NCBI GenBank assembly: GCA_964447205.1
Contig: CAYUSB010000024.1
Span: 58,446 to 122,445, forward strand
DNA from: JAEUKH01 sp964447205
Lineage (GTDB): Bacteria; Myxococcota_A; Polyangia; Polyangiales; Ga0077539
Direction: 5' to 3'
DNA length: 64,000 nt
A model generated the notes under the pieces. The model was not told the DNA's origin, searched no databases, and saw nothing but the letters and a program-made list of their open reading frames with translations. Each line of letters opens with the position of its first letter. Within the stretch, counting starts at the first letter, position 1. Below, piece by piece: positions 33,888 through 41,736 of this stretch. Made by a program: the position numbers and the translations under genes.

Positions 33888-34400
33888 TCACGAATTCTTG
33901 TCGGTCATGTCCTCGGGGCGCTTGCCGCGGCGGGCAGCGGTCCCGTGGATGTCGCGGAGCTGCTGGAGCGCCGCGACGGTGGCCTTGACGGCGTTGTGCG
34001 GGTTGCGGCTGCCGAGCTGCTTGGTGAGGATGTCGCGGATGCCCGCGCTCTCGACCACAGCCCGGACGGCTCCGCCCGCGATCACGCCCGTGCCCGGCGA
34101 GGCCGGCCGCAGCATGACCTCGCCCGCGCCAAAGTGGCCGAGCGACTCGTGCGGGATCGTGCCCCCCACGAGCGGGATCTGGAACAGGCTCTTGCGGGCC
34201 TGCTCGTTTCCCTTGCGGATGGCCTCGGGCACCTCGTTGGCCTTGCCCAGGCCAATGCCCACACGCCCCGCACCGTCGCCCACAACGACGAGCGCCGAGA
34301 AGGAGAAGCGACGCCCGCCCTTCACCACCTTCGCCACACGGTTGATGTGAACGACGCGCTCCTTGATTTCCCTGGACTCGTCGGTCTCGCCAATCGACAT
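33888..34400 (-). CDS. rpsE: 30S ribosomal protein S5
   Basis: The 170-residue S5 has the double-stranded RNA-binding fold and the S5 signature GGRRFSFSALVVVGDGAGRVGIGLGKANEVPEAIRKG. It takes part in 30S body folding and decoding accuracy. Located between rplR and rpmD. Confidence 0.98.
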   Translation of the reverse strand: MSIGETDESREIKERVVHINRVAKVVKGGRRFSFSALVVVGDGAGRVGIGLGKANEVPEAIRKGNEQARKSLFQIPLVGGTIPHESLGHFGAGEVMLRPASPGTGVIAGGAVRAVVESAGIRDILTKQLGSRNPHNAVKATVAALQQLRDIHGTAARRGKRPEDMTDKNS

Positions 34401-34424
34401 CGCAGATGCTCCCTCAGTCCGCTC

Positions 34425-34790
34425 TCAGAAATTCAGACCGGTCTTCCGCGCGGCGTCCGCGAGGGTGCCGATGCGGTTGTTTTGCTGGTACACATAGCCG
34501 TTGCGGTCGAACACCACCTTGGTGATGTTCTTCTCGAGGCAGATGCGGGCGATGGCCTCGCCGACCTTGCGGGCCGCCTCGAGCTTGCGGTCTTCGGCCA
34601 CCGCGTCGCGCACCGACGGCGACAGGGTGCCTGCCGTCGCGAGCGTGGCGCCCGTGGTGTCGTCGATCACCTGCGCGTAGATGTGCTTCGCCGAGCGAAA
34701 CACCGTCAGACGCGGGCGCTCGGCCGTGCCACTCACCCTCTGCCGGATCCGGTTCTTGCGCCGGGTCCGTTGATCGTTCTTCGTGCTCAT
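34425..34790 (-). CDS. rplR: 50S ribosomal protein L18
   Basis: The 121-residue L18 begins MSTKNDQRTRRKNRIRQRVSGTAERPRLTVFRSAKHIYAQVIDD. It ends with KVVFDRNGYVYQQNNRIGTLADAARKTGLNF, the typical C-terminus. It binds 5S rRNA together with L5. Located between rplF and rpsE. Confidence 0.98.
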   Translation of the reverse strand: MSTKNDQRTRRKNRIRQRVSGTAERPRLTVFRSAKHIYAQVIDDTTGATLATAGTLSPSVRDAVAEDRKLEAARKVGEAIARICLEKNITKVVFDRNGYVYQQNNRIGTLADAARKTGLNF

Positions 34791-34840
34791 GGTGTCCTCT
34801 CTCGCGTACGACCGGGTGTCTCTCCCGGTCGGCTACGAGC

Positions 34841-35404
34841 TCACTTGCCCTTGCCCTTGCCAGCCTTGCCAGCCTTCTGGCGAATCTTGACGCCCTCGAT
34901 CCGGACCCCTTTGCCCTTGTAGGGCTCTGGGGGCCGAAACGACTGGAGCTGGGCCACGGCCTGGCCGAGCAGGTCCTTGTCCACGCTCTCCAGGGCGAGC
35001 ACGGTGTTCTTGCTCTCCGGGGGGATCTTCACCGAGAGGGCCGCGGGGACCGCGAACACCACCGGGTGGGACAACCCCAGGGACAGGGTCAGGGTCGACC
35101 CCTTCAGCTCCGCGCGATAGCCCGTGCCCTCCAGCTTGAGGTTGCGGGTGAATCCCTTGGTGACGCCGAGCACCGCGTTGTTGAGGTGAGATCGGGCCGT
35201 GCCCGTCACCCGCGAGGCCGTCTTGACATCGACATCGGCCTTGGCCGTGACGTGTACAAACCCGTCCTTGGTGGTCAGCTCGACGATCGCCGGGATGACC
35301 CGACGGACCGTCCCCTTGGGGCCCTTCACCTCGAAGAAACCCTCTCCGGTGGTGAGCGTGGCGCCCTTGGGAAGCTCTACTGGTCGTTTGCCGATCCTGG
35401 ACAT
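34841..35404 (-). CDS. rplF: 50S ribosomal protein L6
   Basis: The 187-residue L6 begins MSRIGKRPVELPKGATLTTGEGFFEVKGPKGTV and ends with the conserved RPPEPYKGKGVRIEGVKIRQKAGKAGKGKGK, a slightly longer Lys/Gly tail than usual. It lies near the factor-binding site. The start at 35404 is chosen by homology. It follows rpsH by only four bases. Confidence 0.97.
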   Translation of the reverse strand: MSRIGKRPVELPKGATLTTGEGFFEVKGPKGTVRRVIPAIVELTTKDGFVHVTAKADVDVKTASRVTGTARSHLNNAVLGVTKGFTRNLKLEGTGYRAELKGSTLTLSLGLSHPVVFAVPAALSVKIPPESKNTVLALESVDKDLLGQAVAQLQSFRPPEPYKGKGVRIEGVKIRQKAGKAGKGKGK

Positions 35405-35408
35405 GGCT

Positions 35409-35807
35409 TCACCAAACCTCGCAGAGCAGCTCGCCGCCCACACCCTGCGTGCGGGCCGTACGATCGCTCATCACACCACGCGACGTGCTGAGCACCGAGA
35501 TGCCCAGGCCGTTGCGAACCTTGCCGATCTTGTCGCTGGCGACATAGACCCGCTTGCCCGGACGGGACACCCGCCGGATGCCCTCGATGGCCGGGAGCTT
35601 GTCGCGGTCGTACTTGAGGAGCAAGACGATGCGGTCGTGACCGCGGTCGTCTACGTCGCTCTGCACCGAGGCGACATAGCCCTCAGAGACAAGGATCTCC
35701 GCCACCGCGCGCTTCAGCCGGGAGGCCGGAATCGATACCCGCTCGTGGCGCGCCATGGCGGCGTTACGAACGCGGGTCAGCATATCCGAAATCGGGTCGG
35801 TCAACAT
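35409..35807 (-). CDS. rpsH: 30S ribosomal protein S8
   Basis: The 132-residue S8 begins MLTDPISDMLTRVRNAAMARHERVSIPASRLKRAVAEIL and ends with GLGISVLSTSRGVMSDRTARTQGVGGELLCEVW. It is a primary 16S-binding protein and the usual translational repressor of the spc operon. It follows rpsN at close spacing. Confidence 0.98.
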   Translation of the reverse strand: MLTDPISDMLTRVRNAAMARHERVSIPASRLKRAVAEILVSEGYVASVQSDVDDRGHDRIVLLLKYDRDKLPAIEGIRRVSRPGKRVYVASDKIGKVRNGLGISVLSTSRGVMSDRTARTQGVGGELLCEVW

Positions 35808-35817
35808 GGAAGACCTC

Positions 35818-36003
35818 TCACCAGCTCGCCTTGGTCACACCAGGAAGCTCGCCCTTGAGGGCGAAGCTCCGCAGGCAGACCCGGCACAGCTCAAACTTGC
35901 GGTTGTAACCCCGCGCGCGGCCGCACACCTTGCAGCGGTTGCGATGGCGGACCGCGAACTTCGGGGTCGCTTGAAGCTTCGCGAAAGAACAGGCTCGTGC
36001 CAC
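35818..36003 (-). CDS. rpsN: 30S ribosomal protein S14, zinc type
   Basis: The 61-residue S14 is of the short, zinc-binding (S14Z) type with ligands Cys24, Cys27, Cys40 and Cys43 (CKVCGRARGYNRKFELCRVC). It starts at a GTG with GGAGAG upstream. Organisms with this form usually do not need the long S14. Located between rplE and rpsH. Confidence 0.96.
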   Translation of the reverse strand: MARACSFAKLQATPKFAVRHRNRCKVCGRARGYNRKFELCRVCLRSFALKGELPGVTKASW

Positions 36004-36028
36004 GGTCGTCTCTCCACTGTCCCGCGCC

Positions 36029-36727
36029 TCAGGCGCGGAACGGCATCCCGAGGTGCTGAAGGAGCGCCCGGGCCTCTTCGTCATTCTTGGCCGTGGTGGT
36101 GATGCAGACGTTGAGTCCCTTCACCTTCTCGACCGTGTCGTAGTTGATCTCGGGGAAGATGATCTGCTCCTTCACCCCGAGCGTGTAGTTGCCCTTGCCG
36201 TCAAAGGCCTTGGGGCTGCACCCCTTGAAGTCGCGCACCCGCGGCAGCGAGAACGAGATCAGCCGGTCGAGGAACTCCCACATCCGGTCCTTGCGCAGCG
36301 TGACCATCACCCCGATGGGCGAGCCCTCGCGGAGCTTGAAGGTCGCGATGGACTTGCGGGCCCGGGTCACCATGGGCTTCTGGCCCGTGATGGTCCCGAC
36401 CTGCTCGACGCCCATCTCGATGATCTTCGCGTTGGAGGTCGCCTCGCCGAGGCCCATGTTGACGGTCACCTTCGTGACCCTGGGCACCTGCATGGGGTTG
36501 CTGTACCCGAACTGCTTGAGCAGCGAGGGGATGACCTGCTCGCGGTACTTCGCCTTCAAGCGCGACGGGAGGCGCTCCTCGGGGCCGTCGGCAACCGCGG
36601 GCGCAGTCGCCGAGGGCTTGCCGGGCTTCTTGGCCGTCTTGCCAGGCTTGAGGGCGCCCTTTTCCGCGGGCTTGCCACCGCCCTTGGCCTTCGCCGGGTC
36701 GGCCTTCTTCTTCTTGTCGTCTGCCAT
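36029..36727 (-). CDS. rplE: 50S ribosomal protein L5 with Lys/Pro-rich N-terminal extension
   Basis: The L5 core (about 53-232) contains LPSRLKAKYREQVIPSLLKQFGYSNPMQVPRVTKVTVNMGLGEA and ITGQKPMVTRARKSIATFKLREG. Ahead of it is a non-canonical extension of about 50 residues (MADDKKKKADPAKAKGGGK...), Lys/Ala/Pro/Gly-rich and probably disordered. L5 binds 5S rRNA and P-site tRNA; the extension may contact rRNA. No internal ATG gives a standard-length L5. Confidence 0.96.
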   Translation of the reverse strand: MADDKKKKADPAKAKGGGKPAEKGALKPGKTAKKPGKPSATAPAVADGPEERLPSRLKAKYREQVIPSLLKQFGYSNPMQVPRVTKVTVNMGLGEATSNAKIIEMGVEQVGTITGQKPMVTRARKSIATFKLREGSPIGVMVTLRKDRMWEFLDRLISFSLPRVRDFKGCSPKAFDGKGNYTLGVKEQIIFPEINYDTVEKVKGLNVCITTTAKNDEEARALLQHLGMPFRA

Positions 36728-36793
36728 CGTCGTCTATCCTTCAGTGCGCGTTTCCGCCCGCAAGAGGGGGCGGGACTCGCGATCGAGCGGGGC

Positions 36794-37120
36794 TCACGCC
36801 ACCTCGTGCCGGATCACCTTGCCGCTCTTGGCGACGCGGACCTTCTCTCCACCCTCGACACGAACCTTGACCCGGGTGCCCCTCCCCGTCTCGGGGTCGA
36901 GGGGCATCACCTTGGACAGATGGATCGCGCGCTCTGCCTCGACGATGCCACCCTCACGGTTGCGCGCCGAGGCCTTGGTGTGGCGCTTGACGAGGTTGAT
37001 CCCCTCGATGAGCACCCGCTCGTGCTCGGGGGAGATGGACAACACCTTGCCGGTCTTGCCCTTGTCCTTGCCCGAGATGACGACGACGGTGTCGCCCTTC
37101 CGTACCCTCGCGAGGCTCAT
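36794..37120 (-). CDS. rplX: 50S ribosomal protein L24
   Basis: The 108-residue L24 carries the KOW motif (VRKGDTVVVISGKDKGKTGKVL) and the IEGINLVKRHTK segment. It is an assembly initiator of the 50S subunit near the exit tunnel. It follows rplN by two bases and is separated from rplE by about 66 bases. Confidence 0.98.
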   Translation of the reverse strand: MSLARVRKGDTVVVISGKDKGKTGKVLSISPEHERVLIEGINLVKRHTKASARNREGGIVEAERAIHLSKVMPLDPETGRGTRVKVRVEGGEKVRVAKSGKVIRHEVA

Positions 37121-37122
37121 GA

Positions 37123-37491
37123 CTAGATCACCTCCGGCGCGAGCGAGATGATCTTCATGAAGGTCTTGCCGCGCAGCTCGCGGGCCACCGGGCCAAAGAT
37201 ACGCGACCCGAGGGGGGCGTTCTCCTTGTCGATGAGGACCGCGGAGTTGGTGTCAAACTTCACGTACGACCCGTCCGGCCGCGCATACTCGCGGGTGGTA
37301 CGAACCACCACCGCGCGGGCCACCTGGCCCTTCTTCACCTTCATATTGGGGAGCGCTTCTTTTACGCTCACCACGATCACGTCGCCGAGCCCGGCGTAGC
37401 GCCGCCGCGACCCGCCGAGAACCTTCACGCACTGCACGCGACGGGCTCCGGAGTTGTCAGCGACGTCGAGAATGGTCCGCATCTGGATCAT
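37123..37491 (-). CDS. rplN: 50S ribosomal protein L14
   Basis: The 122-residue L14 begins MIQMRTILDVADNSGARRVQCVKVLGGSRRRYAGLGDVIVVSVKEA and ends EVI. It contacts the 30S subunit through bridge B8 and RsfS. Standard length and position after rpsQ. Confidence 0.98.
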   Translation of the reverse strand: MIQMRTILDVADNSGARRVQCVKVLGGSRRRYAGLGDVIVVSVKEALPNMKVKKGQVARAVVVRTTREYARPDGSYVKFDTNSAVLIDKENAPLGSRIFGPVARELRGKTFMKIISLAPEVI

Positions 37492-37501
37492 GGCTGCTGT
37501 C

Positions 37502-37792
37502 CTACGCCCCTTCGGGCCGCTCGACGAGGCGCGTCACCGTCCAGGACTTGTCCTTGGAGATGGGCTTGCACTCGCGGATCTCTACCACGTCGCCGGCCTG
37601 GTACGTCCGGGCCTCGTCGTGGGCCTTGTAGCGCTTGCGGCGCCGGACATACTTGCCGTACACCGGGTGACGCACGGCGCGCACCACCTCGACGACGACG
37701 GTCTTCTCCATCTTGGCGCTGGTGACCTTGCCCACCAGCGTGCGCTTGTGGCCGCCGGTCTTCGGGGCCTCAACCTTCTCGGTGCTCATCAC
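37502..37792 (-). CDS. rpsQ: 30S ribosomal protein S17
   Basis: The 96-residue S17 has the OB-fold with KRTLVGKVTSAKMEKTVVVEVVRAVRHPVYGKYVRRRKRYKAHDE. A short N-terminal extension (MMSTEKVEAPKTGGH) is present. Tandem ATGs at 37792 and 37789 overlap the rpmC stop, so translation is coupled. Confidence 0.97.
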   Translation of the reverse strand: MMSTEKVEAPKTGGHKRTLVGKVTSAKMEKTVVVEVVRAVRHPVYGKYVRRRKRYKAHDEARTYQAGDVVEIRECKPISKDKSWTVTRLVERPEGA

Positions 37793-38034
37793 CCTTCACC
37801 ATTCGTCTCGGGAGTGCTCACCGCAGACCCGGTCGCCCGGGCGCGCTCCGCCTGGATCGTCTTGGCCCGCGCCACATCGTGGCGGAGCTTGGCGATCAGG
37901 CTCGTGTCGTTGAGCTGGCTCGTGTGATTCTGAAACCGCGCGGACAGAAGACTCTTCTGCGCCGTCGCAATAAACTGGGCGAGCTCGTCGTCGCTCTTCG
38001 CGCGCAGCTCGTTGCCGGTGGTGACCTTGGCCAT
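37789..38034 (-). CDS. rpmC: 50S ribosomal protein L29
   Basis: The 81-residue L29 begins MAKVTTGNELRAKSDDELAQFIATAQKSLLSARFQNHTSQLNDTSLIAKLRHDVARAKTI. A C-terminal extension of about 15 residues (TGSAVSTPETNGEG) makes it longer than the usual 63-70. It sits near the exit tunnel. Confidence 0.97.
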   Translation of the reverse strand: MAKVTTGNELRAKSDDELAQFIATAQKSLLSARFQNHTSQLNDTSLIAKLRHDVARAKTIQAERARATGSAVSTPETNGEG

Positions 38035-38052
38035 GACGCTTCGCCTCCCGAC

Positions 38053-38466
38053 TCAGCCGACGTTGCGGTGGAGGACTTTCGTCGCCACCGGGAGCTTGTG
38101 CGCAGCGAGGCGGAAGGCCTCCTTCGCGATGTCTTCGGGGATGCCGCCGAGCTCATAGAGCACGCGGCCCGGGGTCACCACGGAGACCCACTCCTCGACG
38201 GCGCCCTTGCCGTGACCCATGCGGGTCTCCAGGGGCTTCTTCGTGATGGGCTTGTCGGGGAACACCCGGATCCAGAGCTTGCCCGCACGCTTGACGTGGC
38301 GGGTGATCGCCATACGCGCGGCCTCGATCTGGCGCGCGGTGACGTAGCCAGGCTCGGTGACCTGGAGCCCGTAATCGCCGAAGGACACATCCGAGCCGCG
38401 GTACGCGATGCCCTTCAGGTTGCCCTTCTGCTGCTTGCGATGCTTGACCTTTTTCGGCGACAGCAT
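38053..38466 (-). CDS. rplP: 50S ribosomal protein L16
   Basis: The 137-residue L16 begins MLSPKKVKHRKQQKGNLKGIAYRGSDVSFGDYGLQV and has the GKGAVEEWVSVVTPGRVLYELGG motif. It helps position the acceptor arm of A-site tRNA. Canonical place between rpsC and rpmC. Confidence 0.98.
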   Translation of the reverse strand: MLSPKKVKHRKQQKGNLKGIAYRGSDVSFGDYGLQVTEPGYVTARQIEAARMAITRHVKRAGKLWIRVFPDKPITKKPLETRMGHGKGAVEEWVSVVTPGRVLYELGGIPEDIAKEAFRLAAHKLPVATKVLHRNVG

Positions 38467-38487
38467 GGGTGGTACTCTTCCGTCCGC

Positions 38488-39192
38488 TCAGCGGCCAGTG
38501 CCAGGGCGGCGGCGCTTCTGCGGAAGCACCTCACCCTTGAACAGCCAGACCTTGACCCCGATGGAGCCGTACGTCGTGTGCGCCTCCGCGGTGCCATACT
38601 CAATGTCAGCCCGGAGCGTGTGCAGCGGCACCCGCCCCTCGCGGTAGCTCTCCACCCGCGACATCTCCGAGCCGCCCAGGCGGCCCGCGCAGCGGATGCG
38701 GATGCCCTTGGCCCCGAGCTTCATCGCCGAGGACACGGCCTTCTTCATCGCCCGGCGGAACGACACCCGGCGCTCGAGCTGGGTCGCCACCGTCTCGGAG
38801 ACGAGCTGCGCGTTGGTGTCGGGCTTGCGGATCTCCTGCACGTCGATGACGATGTCGTCGGGACCGGCGTTGGTGTAGTGCAAGAGCCCGCGGAAGGGAG
38901 CCTGCCCCTTGCGGTCGGCGGGCTTGCCCTTCTTGAGGTCTTCCACCCCTTTGCCACCCTTGCCGATGACGATGCCCGGGCGGGCGGTGTAGATCACGAT
39001 CTTGACCTTCGCCGCGGCCCGCTCGATCTCTACCCCGGCGAGGCCGGCGTTGGCGAGGTGCTCCTTGACGAGGCGGCGGAGGGTGATGTCCTCGTGGAGC
39101 CAGGAGGCGTAGTTGCGCTCCTCAAACCACTTGGAGTTCCACGTCTTGATGACGCCCAGGCGAAAGCCGTACGGATGTACCTTCTGTCCCAT
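38488..39192 (-). CDS. rpsC: 30S ribosomal protein S3
   Basis: The 234-residue S3 begins MGQKVHPYGFRLGVIKTWNSKWFEERNYASWLHEDITLRRLV. It has a KH type-2 domain (ARPGIVIGKGGKGVEDLKKG) and the conserved C-terminal DIEYGTAEAHTTYGSIGVKVWLFKGE. It lines the mRNA entry channel. The start is 3 bases from the rplV stop. Confidence 0.98.
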   Translation of the reverse strand: MGQKVHPYGFRLGVIKTWNSKWFEERNYASWLHEDITLRRLVKEHLANAGLAGVEIERAAAKVKIVIYTARPGIVIGKGGKGVEDLKKGKPADRKGQAPFRGLLHYTNAGPDDIVIDVQEIRKPDTNAQLVSETVATQLERRVSFRRAMKKAVSSAMKLGAKGIRIRCAGRLGGSEMSRVESYREGRVPLHTLRADIEYGTAEAHTTYGSIGVKVWLFKGEVLPQKRRRPGTGR

Positions 39193-39195
39193 TGA

Positions 39196-39630
39196 TCAAC
39201 CCTCCGTCCCGGCGTCGGTGGCCGGGGCGGTCTCGGCGGGGGCCTCGGCCTCCGCGGGCTTGCGCGTCGTGTGGGCCTTCTTCGGGGGCGCCACGTCGGT
39301 CAGCGTGATGGCGATGTGACTCACCCCCTTGGTCACCTGCGTGGCCCGGCCCATGGCCCGCGGCCGCCAGCGACGGAGGTGCTTGTTGGGGCCCTTGTCT
39401 ACCTGGCAGACGGAGACATACAGCCCGTCGATGTCAACACCCTCGTCAGCCTGACGGGCGTTGGCCAGCGCCGACTCGATCACCTTGCGGACAATCGGCG
39501 CGGCCGACTTCCGGGTGAACATCAGCAGGTTGATGGCCTCGGAGACCTTGCGGCCTCGAACGAGGTTCACCACGGTGCGCGCCTTCCTCGGCGCGATGCG
39601 CGCAAACCGCGCTGTCGCCTTGCTCTCCAT
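39196..39630 (-). CDS. rplV: 50S ribosomal protein L22
   Basis: The 144-residue L22 begins MESKATARFARIAPRKARTVVNLVRGRKVSEAINLLMFTRKSAAPI and contains the exit-tunnel loop RRWRPRAMGRATQVTKGVSHIAITL. An Ala/Glu/Thr-rich C-terminal extension of about 25 residues follows. It is the first gene of this ribosomal run. rpsS and the rest of S10 (rpsJ, rplC, D, W, B) are not upstream; instead there is a promoter region and a tRNA gene. Confidence 0.97.
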   Translation of the reverse strand: MESKATARFARIAPRKARTVVNLVRGRKVSEAINLLMFTRKSAAPIVRKVIESALANARQADEGVDIDGLYVSVCQVDKGPNKHLRRWRPRAMGRATQVTKGVSHIAITLTDVAPPKKAHTTRKPAEAEAPAETAPATDAGTEG

Positions 39631-39772
39631 GGTCGTCCAGTTTCCCGTCTCTCCCGGTGCGCGTGAATGCGCCCGGGTCTCTCGTCGACGCGTCCGCCCG
39701 CATGGGCGCAGCCGTCGGCATAGATGTGATCCCCGGGGGCAGACTGGAAGCCTGTCCCGAGGGAGGGCGCGG

Positions 39773-39802
39773 TGTCTACCACCACCCCTCCAAGTCCGTC
39801 AA
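39773..39802 (-). promoter_or_regulatory. Likely sigma-70 promoter for the rplV-rplQ run
   Basis: On the minus strand TTGACG (39797-39802) and TAGACA (39773-39778) are 18 bases apart. A leader of about 135 bases would follow before the rplV ATG at 39630. The -35 matches the consensus at five of six positions. The leader contains several GC-rich dyads that may serve in autogenous control, but no standard S8- or S4-binding mimic is recognised. This stretch has no gene. Confidence 0.5.
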
Positions 39803-39885
39803 GCGCCCCCTGCAACGATTTCCTCCGCGAGGCCGCTCCGCCCGTGTTCGCCCGTGTTTTTCTGCGCCCTGAGCCCTCACGGCCC

Positions 39886-39915
39886 TTGCGAGCCCCACCG
39901 GCTCCCTGCTAGACC
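39886..39915 (+). promoter_or_regulatory. Possible promoter for tRNA-Leu
   Basis: TTGCGA (39886-39891) and TAGACC (39910-39915) are 18 bases apart, followed by the tRNA 5' end 30 bases later. The -10 resembles the TAGACA used upstream of rplV. The match to the TATAAT consensus is only moderate. Confidence 0.35.
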
Positions 39916-39944
39916 TCCGCCTGTCAACGGCTCGCCCCACCCGG

Positions 39945-40028
39945 GCCAGAGTGGCGGAATGGCAGACGCAGCGGATTCAAAATCCGCCGAGGTAACCCCT
40001 CGTACCGGTTCAAGTCCGGTCTCTGGTA
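39945..40028 (+). tRNA. tRNA-Leu, anticodon CAA
   Basis: The sequence folds into a class II tRNA. The acceptor stem is GCCAGAG/CTCTGGT, with a G-U closing pair. The anticodon arm is GCGGA-TTCAAAA-TCCGC with anticodon CAA (39978-39980). The long variable arm GAGG-TAAC-CCCTC is typical of leucine, and the T arm is ACCGG-TTCAAGT-CCGGT. The CCA end is not encoded. It reads the codon UUG. Confidence 0.93.
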
Positions 40029-40122
40029 CTCCTCCCCCGGGGCGAAGCTGGTTGTCCAGGGCCCGTCGTCGCACCCCGCGGCGGCGGGCCCTGCGCTTTG
40101 GGGGCCTCGCCCGCGCTCTCCG

Positions 40123-40680
40123 TCAGCGCGGGTCGTCCCCACTCCCGGGCACCGCCCCCGGGGCCCCGATGGCGTCGCTCACGGCGCTAAAGAAGTCCCG
40201 GCGGCGCTGGGCCGGGAGCGTGCCCGCGTGGCGGAAGATCACCTGCCCCGCCCGGTCGATCACCAGGACGTAGCTCGTGGCCGGGCGAAACCGGTACGCC
40301 CCGGCCATGCTCCCCTGCCAGTCGATCAGGATCTCCAGGCCCTGGGCTCGTGCGATGTCCACCACCGCGTCGCGGGCGAACCCCCGGGCGGGCCAGAAAT
40401 TGTACCCGGCCAGGTTGGCCACGGGCACCACCGACACGTCGCGGGTGAGGTCCTGGGCCCGAGCCCGGGCGGCCAGCTCGCGTTTGAGCTCGTCGTTCTG
40501 CTGGTTGGATTCGCGGTCCTCGTAGATGAGAATTACCGCCCTCCCTCGGTAATCCTGCAGCCTCCGGGACGCCCCCGAGGTGCCCTCCAGGGCGAAGGGG
40601 GGGGCCATCGGCCGGGGCGGATCGGCGACCGCCAGGGCTCCCCGCAGAGTCAAGGCCAATACCAGGGCACTTCGCATCAT
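40123..40680 (-). CDS. Secreted thioredoxin-fold protein, YtfJ/peroxiredoxin-like
   Basis: The 185-residue protein has a signal peptide (MMRSALVLALTLRGALAVA) and a thioredoxin-like fold: FALEGTSGASRRLQDYRGRAVILIYEDRESNQQNDELKRELAARA, then a PVANLAGYN strand and VLVIDRAGQVIFRHAG. No CxxC redox motif is present, so it is not a typical thioredoxin. It most resembles the YtfJ group of unknown function. It lies between the tRNA and carH, all alone on its strand. The start is a double ATG. Confidence 0.7.
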   Translation of the reverse strand: MMRSALVLALTLRGALAVADPPRPMAPPFALEGTSGASRRLQDYRGRAVILIYEDRESNQQNDELKRELAARARAQDLTRDVSVVPVANLAGYNFWPARGFARDAVVDIARAQGLEILIDWQGSMAGAYRFRPATSYVLVIDRAGQVIFRHAGTLPAQRRRDFFSAVSDAIGAPGAVPGSGDDPR

Positions 40681-40772
40681 CGGCAGGCTCCTCGCGCTGT
40701 CACTACACCGCATCCCGAGCTGGACGGGGTTTACGGGCCGCCGTGACCCGGGACGCAGCTTCTGGGATGCTC

Positions 40773-41690
40773 CTACACCCGCGCGGGCTTCGACGACATC
40801 AGCTGCTCGATGCGCAGCCGGGCCTCGGACAAGGCCCCCTCGATCACGAGGGCCCCGAGGCCGTGGGCCGCCTCCGCCACGGGCCCCACCCCCGCCCCGC
40901 CCACAAACCACGGAACCTCTCCGCAGGCCGCGGCATAGGCCTCCATCAACCGCGCCCCGCGGGCGGCCTCCGGGGCCACCGTGATCGACAACCCCACCGC
41001 GTCGGGTGCGATCTGGGCCACCGCGTCGGCCACCGCGAAGGCAGGGGTCCGGGCCCCGAGCTCGACCGACCGGATGCCCCACGAGGCCAGCCGGATGGCC
41101 ACCCCGTGCAGCCCCAGGACGTGGTCTTCGTCCTCGACGCAGCACAAGACCACACGCCGCGACGGAGCCGCCGGCTGCATCAGCCGCGCGAGCCCCCGCA
41201 CGACGTTGCCCACCACCCCCGCCGCGAGGTGCTCCTGGGCGATCGAGAGCGTCCCGGCGTGCCACAGCTCGCCCACCTCCCGCATCACCGGCCCGAGGAC
41301 CCGCTCAAACACCGTCACGGCCGTGCCCAGATACAACGACCGGGACACCTCGCGCTCGACACGATCGGGGTCGAAGGCCACCACCGCCGCCACGATGCGA
41401 GCCCGAGCGGCCTCGAAGGCATCATAGTTTGTAGGCTCGACGCCCGTGACCTCGGCCTCGACCGCCCGCACCTGCCGGGCGGCCTCCGCGATGGACATCC
41501 CCCCCTCGCACAGGGCGTGGAGCCGACGCACCATGGCCACGTCCTGGTCGCTGTACAGCCGATAGGCCGAGGCAGTACGGGACGGGACCGGGACCCCGTA
41601 CCGACGCTCCCAGGCCCGCAACGTCGGAGCCGGGACCCCCGTCATCTCCGCCACCACCTGGATGCGATACCGACCCTCACGCTCAATCAT
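40773..41690 (-). CDS. carH: CarH/CarA-type MerR regulator, B12-dependent photoreceptor
   Basis: The 305-residue regulator joins an N-terminal MerR helix-turn-helix (YRIQVVAEMTGVPAPTLRAWERRYGVPVP) to a cobalamin-binding region. The light-sensing features of CarH are all visible: W143-H144, then E153-H154 (the W-x9-EH motif) and the ExHxxG motif E188-D-H190-VLG193 that supplies the lower cobalt ligand. In CarH, adenosylcobalamin in the dark holds a tetramer on DNA and light releases it. It is divergent from the crtI operon, which it probably represses in the dark. A GGAGGAG site precedes the ATG at 41690. Confidence 0.93.
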   Translation of the reverse strand: MIEREGRYRIQVVAEMTGVPAPTLRAWERRYGVPVPSRTASAYRLYSDQDVAMVRRLHALCEGGMSIAEAARQVRAVEAEVTGVEPTNYDAFEAARARIVAAVVAFDPDRVEREVSRSLYLGTAVTVFERVLGPVMREVGELWHAGTLSIAQEHLAAGVVGNVVRGLARLMQPAAPSRRVVLCCVEDEDHVLGLHGVAIRLASWGIRSVELGARTPAFAVADAVAQIAPDAVGLSITVAPEAARGARLMEAYAAACGEVPWFVGGAGVGPVAEAAHGLGALVIEGALSEARLRIEQLMSSKPARV

Positions 41691-41736
41691 GACTCCTCCC
41701 TGTCTACGCATCCCGCCTCGATTGCACAAGGTCTGT

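Noticed and set aside
40711..40737. Possible third copy of the 165-bp element
   Set aside because: Only about 25 bases resemble one terminal arm, with no core or opposite arm; may be chance or a small remnant.
41701..41729. Minus-strand TTGTGC-N17-TAGACA as a carH promoter
   Set aside because: The predicted start would lie only about 4 bases before the carH ATG and inside its ribosome site, so it would give a near-leaderless transcript without the strong GGAGGAG.
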